Positions 8,721-18,065 of a DNA stretch of 64,000 bases are shown piece by piece (within the stretch, counting starts at the first letter, position 1; every line of letters starts with the position of its first letter). Location: assembly GCA_038850275.1 (NCBI GenBank), contig JAWCLZ010000007.1, positions 3,994-67,993 on the forward strand. Direction: 5' to 3'. The position numbers were made by a program, and so were the translations under genes. The DNA comes from JAWCLZ01 sp038850275 (GTDB lineage: Archaea > Halobacteriota > JAWCLZ01). Below the pieces are notes generated by a model that saw only the letters and a program-made list of their open reading frames with translations, was not told the origin of the DNA and did no database searches.

Positions 8721-10608
8721 AAAACTTGGATTAAAAGCAGGTCTGGAAATTCACCAGCAACTTGATACGAAGGCAAAGCTTTTCTGCAACTGCCCAACTA
8801 AGCTTAGAAATATAGAGGATTCAAATGGAGAATTCACGCGCTATCTCCAGCCAATGCAGAGTGAACTTGGAGAAGTGGATCAAGCTGCATTAGCTGAGGC
8901 CGTGCTCAAGCGGAAATTCATATATAAAACCTATGATACCACTTGCTTGGTTGAGAATGATGAAGAGCCCCCGAGGTGCATGAATGAAGAGGCTCTTAAA
9001 ATCAGCCTTGAAATTGCCCTATTGCTCAACATGCAAATAGTGGAACAAGTGCACGTCATGCGCAAAATAGTGATAGATGGCTCCAATACCTCTGGTTTTC
9101 AGAGAACTGCTCTCGTTGCTACTAATGGCTATGTTGAAACCAGTGAGGGTAGAGTAAGGATCAATAGCCTGTGCTTAGAAGAGGAGGCAGCGCAGATTGT
9201 GGCGATCGATAAAGACTCAGTGATATATTCTCTAGATCGCCTTGGAATACCACTTGTGGAGATAGGCACAGCTCCAGACATAAAATCTCCTCAGCATGCT
9301 AAAGAAGTGGCAAAGCAAATTGGCATGATCCTTAGATCTACCCGCAAGGTGAAGCGAGGCATAGGCACAATTCGTCAAGACGTGAATATCTCAATAGAGG
9401 GGGGCGCGAGAGTTGAACTCAAGGGCGTTCAAGATTTAGATCTACTAGATGTAATCGTAGAGAGAGAAGTCCTCCGCCAAGTGAATTTACTTGAAATCCA
9501 AGAGGAATTAAGGAAAAGAAATGCAATTGATTTCCCCCCTGAGATCTACGATGTCACTGAGATATTCATAGATACAAAATCAACGATAATTGCAAATGCT
9601 ATTAAAAATAAAGGCAAAGTTCTAGCAGCTAGGCTGCCTAAATTCAAATCCATACTCGGCAGAGAAATTCAACCTGGCAGGAGATTTGGAAGTGAATTAG
9701 CTGATTATGCCAAGCGGTTTGGCGTTGGAGGAATACTTCACACCGATGAATTGCCAAACTATGGTATAACTACTGAAGAATTAACTGCGCTTCGCAAGAG
9801 AATCCAAGCAGATAAAAATGATTGTATAATATTGATCGCTGACTTTGAAAATCGCGCTAGAAATGCTATTCTCGCGGCAATTGAAAGAGCAAAAAAAGCC
9901 ATAATTGGTATTCCTGAAGAAACAAGGCGAGTGCTCACCGATGGAAACTCCTCCTACCTACGACCTCTACCAGGAGCAGCGAGGATGTACCCTGAAACAG
10001 ATGTGCCTCCAATTGCAATTGACCTAGATTTGCTGGAGAAAATAAGAGCTAGCCTTCCAGAGACCCTTGAAAGTAAAAAAAATCGCTATATGAAGCAATT
10101 TGGTTTAAATAGAGAGCTAGCTGGGCTTATAGCTAATTCAATGAATTTCGAATTATTTGAGCAGGTTATGACTCAATACATTGATATCTCCCCAACCATT
10201 GTAGTTAGAACCCTCGAGGTAATACCACAGGAACTCAAGAGAGAGGGAATACCAGTTAGCCAATTAAGCGAGGAGCATTATTTACAGATCTTCGATTTAT
10301 TAAGTAAACAAAAACTTGCTAAAGAAGGCATATCTAGTGTTTTGAGACAGCTAGCTTTAAATCCAGAGAAAAGCGCTGAGGAAGCAGCCAAGGAACTTGG
10401 ATTAGGTATAGCGATGGAGCAAGAGATAGAAAAGGTTATTCAGCAGATTGTAGCTGAGAAAAAAGAATTCATCAAGCAAAGCGGGAAGAGAGCGCTGAAT
10501 CCACTTATGGGATTAGCGATGAAGCATTTTAGAGGCAAAGTTGATGGCAAACTAGTGAGTAAGCTGCTTGAGCAAAAGATCGAAGAAGTACTCAAAGAGG
10601 TGAAGTGA
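8704..10608 (+). CDS. gatE: Glu-tRNA(Gln) amidotransferase subunit E
   Basis: The tRNA-binding kinase/transamidase partner of GatD, an archaea-only GatB relative. Residues 1-300 match the GatB core (LKAGLEIHQQLDTKAKLFC, VMRKIVIDGSNTSGFQRTAL, RQDVNISIEGGARVELKGV). An inserted AspRS-like segment follows (about 290-400). The tail (about 490-634) is YqeY-like with the terminal NPLMGLAMKHFRGKVDG motif. Length is 634, as expected. Its presence implies glutamine is charged indirectly. Confidence 0.95.
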   Translation: MKLDFEKLGLKAGLEIHQQLDTKAKLFCNCPTKLRNIEDSNGEFTRYLQPMQSELGEVDQAALAEAVLKRKFIYKTYDTTCLVENDEEPPRCMNEEALKISLEIALLLNMQIVEQVHVMRKIVIDGSNTSGFQRTALVATNGYVETSEGRVRINSLCLEEEAAQIVAIDKDSVIYSLDRLGIPLVEIGTAPDIKSPQHAKEVAKQIGMILRSTRKVKRGIGTIRQDVNISIEGGARVELKGVQDLDLLDVIVEREVLRQVNLLEIQEELRKRNAIDFPPEIYDVTEIFIDTKSTIIANAIKNKGKVLAARLPKFKSILGREIQPGRRFGSELADYAKRFGVGGILHTDELPNYGITTEELTALRKRIQADKNDCIILIADFENRARNAILAAIERAKKAIIGIPEETRRVLTDGNSSYLRPLPGAARMYPETDVPPIAIDLDLLEKIRASLPETLESKKNRYMKQFGLNRELAGLIANSMNFELFEQVMTQYIDISPTIVVRTLEVIPQELKREGIPVSQLSEEHYLQIFDLLSKQKLAKEGISSVLRQLALNPEKSAEEAAKELGLGIAMEQEIEKVIQQIVAEKKEFIKQSGKRALNPLMGLAMKHFRGKVDGKLVSKLLEQKIEEVLKEVK

Positions 10609-10611
10609 GGA

Positions 10612-11673
10612 TTGAGAAGAATAATTCTCACTTTGCTAGCAATTATTTTTGCAATTTCACATTCTGCTTACTCTGCTTATACTTATTCTGCTTATCCTGC
10701 TTACATTCCCCCCAATATTGAAAAATTTGGCCAGGATTTTTATACCGTATATGCAGAGCCAAATTTAACCGCTAGTTTGATGGAGAGTAGTGAATATTAT
10801 CGAGGTGATAAAGCCGCGATTTTAATTCAAATAATGAACACAGGCAAGATAGAGGGCTTTAAATGTGAAAAAGAGCCAAGCGATGCAAATGAAATAGCAC
10901 TTGCAAAGCTGGAAATGGAACTTGAAAATCAAGCCACAACTGCTATTGGAGTTCTCGCGTCGCTAATAGTAGAAGAGGGAGTGCCTGTGGATGTTAAGAC
11001 AGGGACACAAGTGGTTGGTTCTTTGAGGAGTGGAGAGATTTCAGCGCCGGTTCAATTTAATATCGAGGTACATGAGAATGCAAAAGCAGGTAATTACAAG
11101 CTCAAATTGAAGCTTGAGTATGACTATCAAAAGGATGTTCAAGTGGAAGGCAATGCTTCGCAAAATAAAATTAACTTTAACTACTGGTATGAAAAGAAAA
11201 ATCAAACCCTCTATCTTGAAATCGCTATAAAGCCACAGGCAGATTTTAAGGTAAAAGAAGTTAAAGGCAATTTAATAGCAGGGGAAGAAGGCGTTCTTGA
11301 AGTAATTTTTGAGAATACTGGTGAAGAACTAGCGAGAGATGCAATTGCCCAGATCAAAGTTGTGGATCCATTTAGCAGCTCAGATTACACTTCATATTTA
11401 GGCGACCTTAAACCAAGCGAGGCCAAGAAAGCTGATTTCAAGGTCAAAGTGGATAGAGGAGCAATTCCCAAGATCTATTATATAAGAGCTGAGGTAAAAT
11501 ATGAAGACACCAAAGGGAAATTGATCACCGCGAGCGGTATAAAAATTCCAGTTAATGTAATAGAAGGAGAAAAACTGGAAGCGCAGATTCAGAGGAATCT
11601 CCATCTCATAATTCCATTGATAGCTGTATTAATAGCAGCAATATCATATACCGCCTATCGCTGGAAGAGGTAA
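10612..11673 (+). CDS. Secreted, membrane-anchored protein with NEW3/CARDB-like domains
   Basis: 353 residues: an N-terminal signal sequence (about 1-22), an ectodomain, and a C-terminal membrane helix (about 329-347) ending in the basic tail YRWKR. The ectodomain has immunoglobulin-like beta-strand patterns, notably at 215-310 (GEEGVLEVIFENTGEELARD), resembling COG1361/NEW3 S-layer-associated domains. The mature start carries a Ser-Ala-Tyr repeat encoded by 9-nt DNA units at 10663-10704. TTG 10612 follows GAGGTGA by 7 nt. It is linked to the ABC-2 exporter genes downstream, so it may be the exporter's extracellular partner. No enzyme motif seen. Confidence 0.7.
   Translation: MRRIILTLLAIIFAISHSAYSAYTYSAYPAYIPPNIEKFGQDFYTVYAEPNLTASLMESSEYYRGDKAAILIQIMNTGKIEGFKCEKEPSDANEIALAKLEMELENQATTAIGVLASLIVEEGVPVDVKTGTQVVGSLRSGEISAPVQFNIEVHENAKAGNYKLKLKLEYDYQKDVQVEGNASQNKINFNYWYEKKNQTLYLEIAIKPQADFKVKEVKGNLIAGEEGVLEVIFENTGEELARDAIAQIKVVDPFSSSDYTSYLGDLKPSEAKKADFKVKVDRGAIPKIYYIRAEVKYEDTKGKLITASGIKIPVNVIEGEKLEAQIQRNLHLIIPLIAVLIAAISYTAYRWKR
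10663..10704 (+). repeat. 9-nt in-frame repeats encoding Ser/Pro-Ala-Tyr units
   Basis: Four close copies of TCTGCTTAY (10663, 10672, 10687, and CCTGCTTAC at 10696), separated by one ACTTAT. They encode a Tyr-rich stretch just after the signal peptide of the secreted protein. This looks like local replication slippage. Confidence 0.85.
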
Positions 11674-11700
11674 AAAATTCGCTGGAAGAGGTTAAAAAAT
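11659..11700 (+). repeat. 21-bp tandem duplication at a stop/start junction
   Basis: CGCTGGAAGAGGTAAAAAATT (11659-11679) is followed at once by CGCTGGAAGAGGTTAAAAAAT (11680-11700). The first copy contains the stop of the secreted-protein gene. The second supplies the GAGGT ribosome site 6 nt before the ABC ATPase start at 11699. The duplication has separated two genes that were probably overlapping. Confidence 0.9.
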
Positions 11701-12667
11701 GAGTGAGCTTATTCAAGTTAAGAATTTAACTAAAAAATTCAATGACTTCATAGCTGTAAATCAAATTAGCTTTTCCATTAAAGAGGGAGAAATCTTTGGT
11801 TTACTAGGTCCAAATGGCGCTGGGAAATCCACGACTATAAGCATGCTTTGTTGTCTATTGAAACCAACTTCTGGAACAGTATTGATAGATGGAAGGGATA
11901 TTACTAAAGAGGAACTTGAGGTGAAGAAGATTATAGGCGTTGTACCTCAGGAAATCAGTTTATATCCAACTTTAAGTGCTTATGAAAACCTCAAATTCTA
12001 CGGCACAATATATGGATTAAGCGGTAGAACACTGCAGAAGCGAATCAATGAAGTGCTCAAAGACCTTGGACTTGAGGATCGAGCTCATGAGCGCTTGGAA
12101 AATCTATCAGGAGGGATGAAGCGCAGGGTAAACATCGCTGCTTCCATTCTACACCAGCCTAAGATATTATTTTTGGATGAGCCAACTGCAGGCGTTGATG
12201 CACAATCGCGGAGAGATATCTATGAAATGATAGAGCGACTTAATTCTGGTGGACTCACTATATTGCTAACAACCCATATTATGGAGGAGGCTGAGAGACT
12301 CTGCGATCGAATTGGAATAATGGATAGAGGAAGGTTAATTGCAGTTGGAAGTTTAGAAGAATTGCTTCAATTAGTGGAAGAATCTGATGTGATTGAGATA
12401 AGCGCTCGAAACATCGATACAGAAGTTATTATGGCACTAAGAGGCGAACCTGGGGTTAAAAAAGTTTCAGCGCTTGAAAATAGCATAACTATAACAACTA
12501 GGCATAATCGAGAGTTACTCCCAAAGATAGTGCAGAAGATAAATTCAATGGGGGGTAAAATTGAATCTCTTCATATAATAGAACCTAATCTTGAAACTGT
12601 ATTTCTCCATTTAACAGGCTATAAATTACGGAGGGAATATGAAATTCCTAGATATAGCGCTCAATGA
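11699..12667 (+). CDS. ABC-2 type exporter ATPase
   Basis: 322 residues. Walker A GPNGAGKST, Q-loop VVPQEISLYP, signature ENLSGGMKRRVNIAAS, Walker B ILFLDEPTAGVD and H-loop TTHIMEEAERLCD are all present. The C-terminal 80 residues match the regulatory extension of CcmA/DrrA-type ATPases. It overlaps the permease gene by 29 nt. Together with the upstream secreted protein it forms a three-gene exporter unit; the substrate cannot be read from sequence. Confidence 0.9.
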   Translation: MSELIQVKNLTKKFNDFIAVNQISFSIKEGEIFGLLGPNGAGKSTTISMLCCLLKPTSGTVLIDGRDITKEELEVKKIIGVVPQEISLYPTLSAYENLKFYGTIYGLSGRTLQKRINEVLKDLGLEDRAHERLENLSGGMKRRVNIAASILHQPKILFLDEPTAGVDAQSRRDIYEMIERLNSGGLTILLTTHIMEEAERLCDRIGIMDRGRLIAVGSLEELLQLVEESDVIEISARNIDTEVIMALRGEPGVKKVSALENSITITTRHNRELLPKIVQKINSMGGKIESLHIIEPNLETVFLHLTGYKLRREYEIPRYSAQ

Positions 12668-13817
12668 TTTGCGAGTTTTCTCCAAAGATCGAAGAGCACT
12701 CGTGCTCATGTTCCTATTGCCAATGATAATAATAACAATAGTTGGTCTAGCACTTAGCGGTATATGGGGAGGGGGAATAAAAATTAGAGTGCTAGTAGTA
12801 GATCAAGACGAGGGTAAAATCTCCAATTACTTCTTGGACTACTTAAATGATATAAATGTATTGAATGTCGATGTAGAAGCAAATGAATATACAGGGAGAG
12901 AGCTAGTTAAAAGTGGTAAATATGGACAGCTCATAATAATTCCACCGGATTTTAGTAAAAAAGTACTCTCAGGTCAAAATGCAGAGATCATAATAGTCGA
13001 GGATCCAACACAGGAGAGCTCAAGCGCTATTGTGGAGAAAATAGTTGAAGGCTTCACCAATCGCGTTTCAAGCAATGTCATAGCTGTGAAAACAGTAAAT
13101 GCATTTGGAGTTCCAGTTTACTCTGAAAAGCAAATCGATAAAATTGTAGCGATTGCAAATAAATTCGCTGAGCCAATGCCAGTAAGCATAGCTATTGAAT
13201 CATCCTCCAAAAGCAGAACCTTGGATCCCTTTACTCAAAACGTCCCAGGGTTCTCAATAATGTTTCTCCTCCTCACTTGTGCTCAAAGTGGAGCAGTGGC
13301 TATTGTGAGGGAAAGAGAATCAGGCACATTGAGAAGACTGCTCACTGCACCTATTAAGCGCTCCACGATAATTGCAGGGAAATTGCTAAGCAACTATTTC
13401 AAGGGATTGATTCAAATGACTGTGCTTCTCCTTTTTGGACACTTTGCTTTTGGCCTGAGCTTTGGCGAGGATTACCTTGCCTTCGCGCTGCTTGTAATGG
13501 CGATATCAGCTCCAGCTGCTGGACTTGGGATTTTAATCTCAGTTTTTGCTCAAACTAAAGAGCAAGCGGAATCGATTGCAACGGTTATAGTACTCTCGAT
13601 GTCTGCAATTGGAGGTAGTTGGTGGCCAATATTCATAATGCCAGAGTTCATGCAACAGCTAGCGCATGCTACCATAAATGCTTGGGCCATGGATGGCTTC
13701 TACGATTTACTCTGGCATGGACATGGATTAGCAGAGATTTTACCTGAGGTAGCAATTTTACTTGCAATGGCAGTAGTATTCCTAGCTATTGCCGCGAGCA
13801 AATTCAGATTTGAATAA
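12639..13817 (+). CDS. ABC-2 type exporter permease
   Basis: 392 residues with the architecture of YhfE/DrrB-like permeases. There is one N-terminal helix (about 22-42), a large extracytoplasmic loop (about 45-195), then five helices (about 203-388). The conserved ABC-2 segment RERESGTLRRLLTAPIKRS lies after the second helix. It ends the operon; a TATA-like box for the next gene follows at once. Confidence 0.9.
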   Translation: MKFLDIALNDLRVFSKDRRALVLMFLLPMIIITIVGLALSGIWGGGIKIRVLVVDQDEGKISNYFLDYLNDINVLNVDVEANEYTGRELVKSGKYGQLIIIPPDFSKKVLSGQNAEIIIVEDPTQESSSAIVEKIVEGFTNRVSSNVIAVKTVNAFGVPVYSEKQIDKIVAIANKFAEPMPVSIAIESSSKSRTLDPFTQNVPGFSIMFLLLTCAQSGAVAIVRERESGTLRRLLTAPIKRSTIIAGKLLSNYFKGLIQMTVLLLFGHFAFGLSFGEDYLAFALLVMAISAPAAGLGILISVFAQTKEQAESIATVIVLSMSAIGGSWWPIFIMPEFMQQLAHATINAWAMDGFYDLLWHGHGLAEILPEVAILLAMAVVFLAIAASKFRFE

Positions 13818-13859
13818 AGTTTTATATTTTCTAATTAATAATTATAAAGCTAATTGGTG

Positions 13860-14612
13860 ATGAAATTGTCTTTTGAAGATGAAGTGAAAAAATTTGCAAA
13901 AACTCTTGGAGCTGACCTCGTAGGAATTGCATCTTCAGACTCAGAGTATCTTAAAGCCAATAAAGCTAGCATAGATGCAATACTCCCAGGCTGCAGATCT
14001 CTAGTGGTAATCGCTAAGAGATTGAATGATGATGCTATTGCTTCGAGAAACATTAAAATCTCTCAATATGATTCTATCTGTGCTTATCAAGAGTTGGATA
14101 GTATAATGTATAGAGTTACTATGTTTCTTAAAGAAAATGGCTATAAAGCGGTATCTATACCTCCAAACATGCCTGTTGATTTCAGCCCGGAGAAGAAAGG
14201 TATGTTTGGAGAAGTAAATCACAAATGCGCTGCCACTGCTGCTGGTTTAGGCAATATAGGAATTAATAGATTGTTTCTATCTCGCAAGTATGGTCCCTAC
14301 TTGAGAATTGGAAGTATACTTACCAATGCTGATTTAAAACCAGATGAACCTTTAAAGGAAAGAGTTTGCATAGAGTGCATGGAATGTGTTAAAAGATGTC
14401 CAACTAAAGCAATAGGAGAAGATGGTTCTTTAGACCTTAACAAGTGCATGAGAGTCTCACTCCTCTATGGATTGCCAGGAGTGGTGAGATTTGGAATGAA
14501 AGCCATTGGGTTAAAGGATGATGAATTAAAAGCCCATATAGCAAGCCCTACTCTCTGGGAACTCTGGCAGAATCTATTGATAGGCAACTTACAACTGCTT
14601 CGAATGCATTAA
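13860..14612 (+). CDS. QueG-like / reductive dehalogenase-related iron-sulfur protein
   Basis: 250 residues. An N-terminal domain (EEVKKFAKTLGADLVGIA-like start) resembles the cobalamin-binding epoxyqueuosine reductase family. CATAAGLGNIGINRLFLS is the family's conserved middle. A single 4Fe-4S motif, CIECMECVKRCP, lies near residues 171-182, followed by another Cys (LNKCM). QueG proper carries two clusters and HEAT repeats, which are absent here, so this is a shorter relative and not clearly a queuosine enzyme. ATG 13860 is preceded by a TATA-like TTTTATATTTT about 30 nt upstream, suggesting a leaderless single-gene transcript. Confidence 0.72.
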   Translation: MKLSFEDEVKKFAKTLGADLVGIASSDSEYLKANKASIDAILPGCRSLVVIAKRLNDDAIASRNIKISQYDSICAYQELDSIMYRVTMFLKENGYKAVSIPPNMPVDFSPEKKGMFGEVNHKCAATAAGLGNIGINRLFLSRKYGPYLRIGSILTNADLKPDEPLKERVCIECMECVKRCPTKAIGEDGSLDLNKCMRVSLLYGLPGVVRFGMKAIGLKDDELKAHIASPTLWELWQNLLIGNLQLLRMH

Positions 14613-14687
14613 TGCTTGTCCAATTGGAAAGCGCTAAATGTTGCAGTGCCTTCTCAAGCTATTACTTTCACCTAGCTTAACCAGAGC

Positions 14688-14697
14688 TTTTAATAAT
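14688..14697 (+). promoter_or_regulatory. TATA-like box for radA
   Basis: TTTAATAATC lies about 65 nt before the radA ATG. A start about 25 nt downstream would give a leader of roughly 40 nt, unusual here because most neighbours look leaderless. Confidence 0.4.
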
Positions 14698-14726
14698 CTA
14701 AACTTCATCTAATAGTATCAAAAATG

Positions 14727-14740
14727 CGCTCATCTGAGCG
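14727..14740 (+). other. Short hairpin in the radA leader
   Basis: CGCTCATCTGAGCG is a perfect 5-bp inverted repeat with a 4-nt loop, 18 nt before the radA ATG and just ahead of a GGAG ribosome site (14746-14749). It could be an operator or a translational structure; it could also be chance. Confidence 0.4.
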
Positions 14741-14758
14741 AATATGGAGCGATAAAAT

Positions 14759-15736
14759 ATGGGTGAAAGAATTTCAATAGAAGATTTACCTGGCGTTGGC
14801 GTGGCAACTGCTGAGAAATTGAGAGAAGCAGGCTTCACTACAATTGAAGCAATAGCAGTTGCTTCTCCTCAAGAGCTTGCAATCACCGCTGAAGTGGGCG
14901 AAGCAGTTGCTGCTAAAATAATCCTAGCTGCAAGACAAGCAGCGGATATAGGTGGCTTTGAAACCGGTGACAAAGTTTTTGAACGAAGGAAAAGCGTTGG
15001 AAAGCTAACCACTGGATGCAGCGCCTTCGATGCACTACTCGGTGGGGGAATTGAAACTCAAGCAATCACCGAGCTCTATGGAGAATTTGGATCAGGTAAA
15101 ACTCAAGTCTCGCATCAACTTGCAGTAAATGTCCAACTTCCACCTGAAAGAGGTGGTCTGAATGGCTCAGCTATAATGATCGATACTGAGAATACATTCA
15201 GACCTGAGCGAATTGCTCAAATGGTCAATGGAATTAACAAGAGATATAAAGCAACCTACTCCCCAGAGGAATTTTTAAAGAATATCCACGTAGCTCGAGC
15301 TTACAACTCAAATCATCAAATCTTACTCGTGGACTCAGCCTCCGAGCTAGCAGATAGACTTAGAGATACCGATAAACCCGTTAGATTAATAATCGTTGAT
15401 TCCTTAACCGCGCATTTCCGAGCTGAATATGTAGGCAGAGGAACCCTCGCAGATAGGCAGCAAAAGCTTAATAAACATATGCATGATTTAATGAGATTCG
15501 CAGATATCAATAATGCTGCTGTTATAGTTACCAATCAAGTTATGGCGAAGCCAGATACCTTCTTCGGCGATCCAACTAGACCAATAGGCGGACATATCGT
15601 AGGGCATACTGCTACCTTCAGATTATATCTCCGAAAATCCAAGGGCGAGAAGCGCATTGCGCGCTTAGTAGATTCACCATATTTACCTGAAGGAGAAGCT
15701 GTATTCACTGTTAGTGCAGATGGAATCACAGATTAG
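14759..15736 (+). CDS. radA: DNA recombinase RadA
   Basis: Archaeal Rad51/RecA-type strand-exchange ATPase for homologous recombination. The N-terminal helix-hairpin-helix domain spans about 1-62 (DLPGVGVATAEKLREAGF). The polymerization motif region (about 73) precedes the ATPase core with Walker A GEFGSGKT (108-115) and Walker B LIIVDSLTAHFR. DNA-binding loops L1 (RGTLADRQQKLN) and L2 (around NQVMAKPDTFFGDPTRPIGG) are intact. At 325 residues it is full length, not a RadB paralogue. Confidence 0.97.
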   Translation: MGERISIEDLPGVGVATAEKLREAGFTTIEAIAVASPQELAITAEVGEAVAAKIILAARQAADIGGFETGDKVFERRKSVGKLTTGCSAFDALLGGGIETQAITELYGEFGSGKTQVSHQLAVNVQLPPERGGLNGSAIMIDTENTFRPERIAQMVNGINKRYKATYSPEEFLKNIHVARAYNSNHQILLVDSASELADRLRDTDKPVRLIIVDSLTAHFRAEYVGRGTLADRQQKLNKHMHDLMRFADINNAAVIVTNQVMAKPDTFFGDPTRPIGGHIVGHTATFRLYLRKSKGEKRIARLVDSPYLPEGEAVFTVSADGITD

Positions 15737-15769
15737 CATTAAATTTCGCTATATTCATAGGAGATTCTC

Positions 15770-17311
15770 ATGTATGACACAATATTGGTGCTTGACTTTG
15801 GAGGACAATATTGCCATTTAATAGCTAGAAGAATAAGAGAGAATAGGGTCTACTCGGAAATAGTTCCCTATAATATTACCCCTGAAGAGATACTTAAAAT
15901 AAGTGAAAGTCTAAACATTAAGGGCATAATACTCTCAGGTGGACCATTAAGTGTATATAATGAGGGGGCCCCGAAACTTAATTCTAAAATTCTAGATTTG
16001 GGTTTACCGATTTTAGGTATATGCTATGGGCATCAACTTTTAGCGCAAATTAATGGGGGAATTGTTAAATCAGCTGAGCGACGTGAATACGGCTTAACAT
16101 ATGTATTTATCAATAAACCAATTGGAATTATAGAGGGATTAGGGCCGAGAGAAAGGGTTTGGATGAGTCATAGTGATGCAGTTTACAGCCTCCCAGAAAG
16201 ATATGAAGTGCTTGCTTATACTGAGAACTGCCCAGTGGCAGCATTCAAGCATAAAAGCAAGCCCATATTTGGTGTTCAATGGCATCCTGAGGTTACACAT
16301 ACGGAGAAGGGAAATTTAATATTGAGAAACTTCATTTTTAAAATTTGCGGTTGCCAGCAAAATTGGGAGATTGATGACTTCATCGATAAAGCTATAGAGA
16401 AAGTGAGGTCTTCTATTGGAGATGGCAAAGCTATAATCGCCTTAAGTGGTGGAATAGATTCAAGCACTGCTGCCACTATAGCCATGAAAGCCATTGGAAA
16501 ACGATTGACAGCAGTATTTGTGGATCATGGATTTATGAGGGAGGGGGAACCCGATTTTATTGCAGAGGTATTTGGAAGAATGAATATGAACCTCATATCT
16601 ATTAATGCTAAAGAAAGATTCTGCAATAGGTTGAAGGAGGTTACTGACCCAGAGTCTAAGAGAAAGATAATTGGTGAAGAGTTTATTAGAGTTTTTGAGG
16701 AAGTAGCTGAGAAGATCGACGCGGAATACTTAATCCAAGGTACAATATACCCAGATAGGATAGAATCTGGTTTTAGAAAATTCTCAGATAAGATAAAAAG
16801 CCATCATAATGTTGCAGGCTTGCCTTTAAAGATGAAATTTAAAGGAATAATCGAACCTCTGAAAGACCTTTATAAAGACGAAGTTAGAAAGGTTGCTGAG
16901 AAATTAGGCTTGCCTAAGGAAATAGTTTTTAGGCAGCCTTTCCCTGGACCTGGATTAGCTGTGAGAATTATAGGTGAAGTTACGCCGGAGAAAATTAGCA
17001 TTATTCGCAAAGCTGATAAAATTGTTACAGATGAGATCGAGTCCGCGGGACTACAAAGCGGATTATGGCAATACTTTGCAGTCCTAACCAATACCTTAAC
17101 AACTGGAGTTAAAGGAGATGCGAGAGCCTATGGGTATGTAATTGCCATAAGAGTTGTTGAGAGTATAGATGCTATGACAGCAAGCTGTGCAAAAATACCA
17201 TATGAAATCCTAGAGAGAATCTCAACGAGAATAACTAGCGAAATACCTGAAGTTGTGAGAGTTGTCTATGATATAACAAATAAGCCACCATCAACAATAG
17301 AGTGGGAGTGA
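15770..17311 (+). CDS. guaA: GMP synthase, fused glutamine amidotransferase plus synthetase
   Basis: Converts XMP to GMP with glutamine and ATP. Residues 1-190 are the class I amidotransferase with nucleophile Cys85 (LGICYGHQL) and the His-Glu pair in VQWHPEVTHT. Residues about 210-513 are the ATP pyrophosphatase with the P-loop ALSGGIDSST, ending in the dimerization domain (IRVVESIDAMTASCAKIP). Many archaea encode these as two separate proteins; here they are one 513-residue chain of the common bacterial/eukaryotic layout. The start ATG 15770 is clear. Confidence 0.95.
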   Translation: MYDTILVLDFGGQYCHLIARRIRENRVYSEIVPYNITPEEILKISESLNIKGIILSGGPLSVYNEGAPKLNSKILDLGLPILGICYGHQLLAQINGGIVKSAERREYGLTYVFINKPIGIIEGLGPRERVWMSHSDAVYSLPERYEVLAYTENCPVAAFKHKSKPIFGVQWHPEVTHTEKGNLILRNFIFKICGCQQNWEIDDFIDKAIEKVRSSIGDGKAIIALSGGIDSSTAATIAMKAIGKRLTAVFVDHGFMREGEPDFIAEVFGRMNMNLISINAKERFCNRLKEVTDPESKRKIIGEEFIRVFEEVAEKIDAEYLIQGTIYPDRIESGFRKFSDKIKSHHNVAGLPLKMKFKGIIEPLKDLYKDEVRKVAEKLGLPKEIVFRQPFPGPGLAVRIIGEVTPEKISIIRKADKIVTDEIESAGLQSGLWQYFAVLTNTLTTGVKGDARAYGYVIAIRVVESIDAMTASCAKIPYEILERISTRITSEIPEVVRVVYDITNKPPSTIEWE

Positions 17312-17401
17312 AAATCGGAGGATAGGAACAAAATTAAGCTGATAATCAGTGACTTGGCGAGAGATTAAATACAAATCACAAGATAATCTCGGGGGATTAT
17401 A

Positions 17402-18007
17402 ATGCCAAAGGCTGTATTAATAAACTATGGTGTTGGAAATCTTTATAGCATAAAGCGCTCGCTTGAGAGGATTGGTTTTAACGTAATAATAAGCTCAGAT
17501 AAGCAGATACTTAGCGGTATGGATGCAATAGTTCTTCCAGGCGTCGGTAATTTTAGAGCTGGAGCTGAAAAAATAAAGAAAATTAAAAGTGAGCTATTTG
17601 AAGCAGTGAGAAAGGGCATACCAATCTTAGGTATTTGCTTAGGTATGCAGTTACTCTTTGAAGCAAGCGATGAAAGCCCGGGGAAAGGGTTAAGTATTTT
17701 AAGCGGCAGAGTTGTTAGATTGCCTGAGAGCGTTAAGATCCCGCACATGGGCTGGAACACTCTAGAAGACATTAAGCCAATTGATATTCTAGATGGTTTA
17801 GGCGAAGAAGATTATTTCTACTTCGCTCATAGTTATCACGCTGTTCCAGTAAACAATGATATAATAGCTGCAAAAACTGAATATGGCACTAAATTCACGT
17901 CTGTTATCACTCAGAAAAATATCTTCGGCGTTCAATTTCATCCAGAAAAGTCTGGGAAATCAGGGGAACAATTGATTAAAAATTTCAGGAAGATCCTTAA
18001 GCGCTAA
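17402..18007 (+). CDS. hisH: Imidazole glycerol phosphate synthase, glutaminase subunit
   Basis: Supplies ammonia to HisF in histidine synthesis. 201 residues, with the class I triad: Cys79 (ILGICLGMQ), and His/Glu in VQFHPEKSG near the C-terminus. The oxyanion strand PGVGNF (47-52) is present. hisF follows 58 nt downstream, the partner subunit. The leader has a TATA-like GATTAAATAC about 35 nt upstream of ATG 17402. Confidence 0.95.
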   Translation: MPKAVLINYGVGNLYSIKRSLERIGFNVIISSDKQILSGMDAIVLPGVGNFRAGAEKIKKIKSELFEAVRKGIPILGICLGMQLLFEASDESPGKGLSILSGRVVRLPESVKIPHMGWNTLEDIKPIDILDGLGEEDYFYFAHSYHAVPVNNDIIAAKTEYGTKFTSVITQKNIFGVQFHPEKSGKSGEQLIKNFRKILKR

Positions 18008-18065
18008 ACAAAAAGTCTTAAGGCAAAACTTAAAAGCCTTAAAATAATTTAAAGCTTGTGAAAAA

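Noticed and set aside
13860..14612. Bona fide epoxyqueuosine reductase QueG
   Set aside because: Only one CxxCxxCxxxCP cluster and no C-terminal HEAT repeats; length is about 100 residues short.
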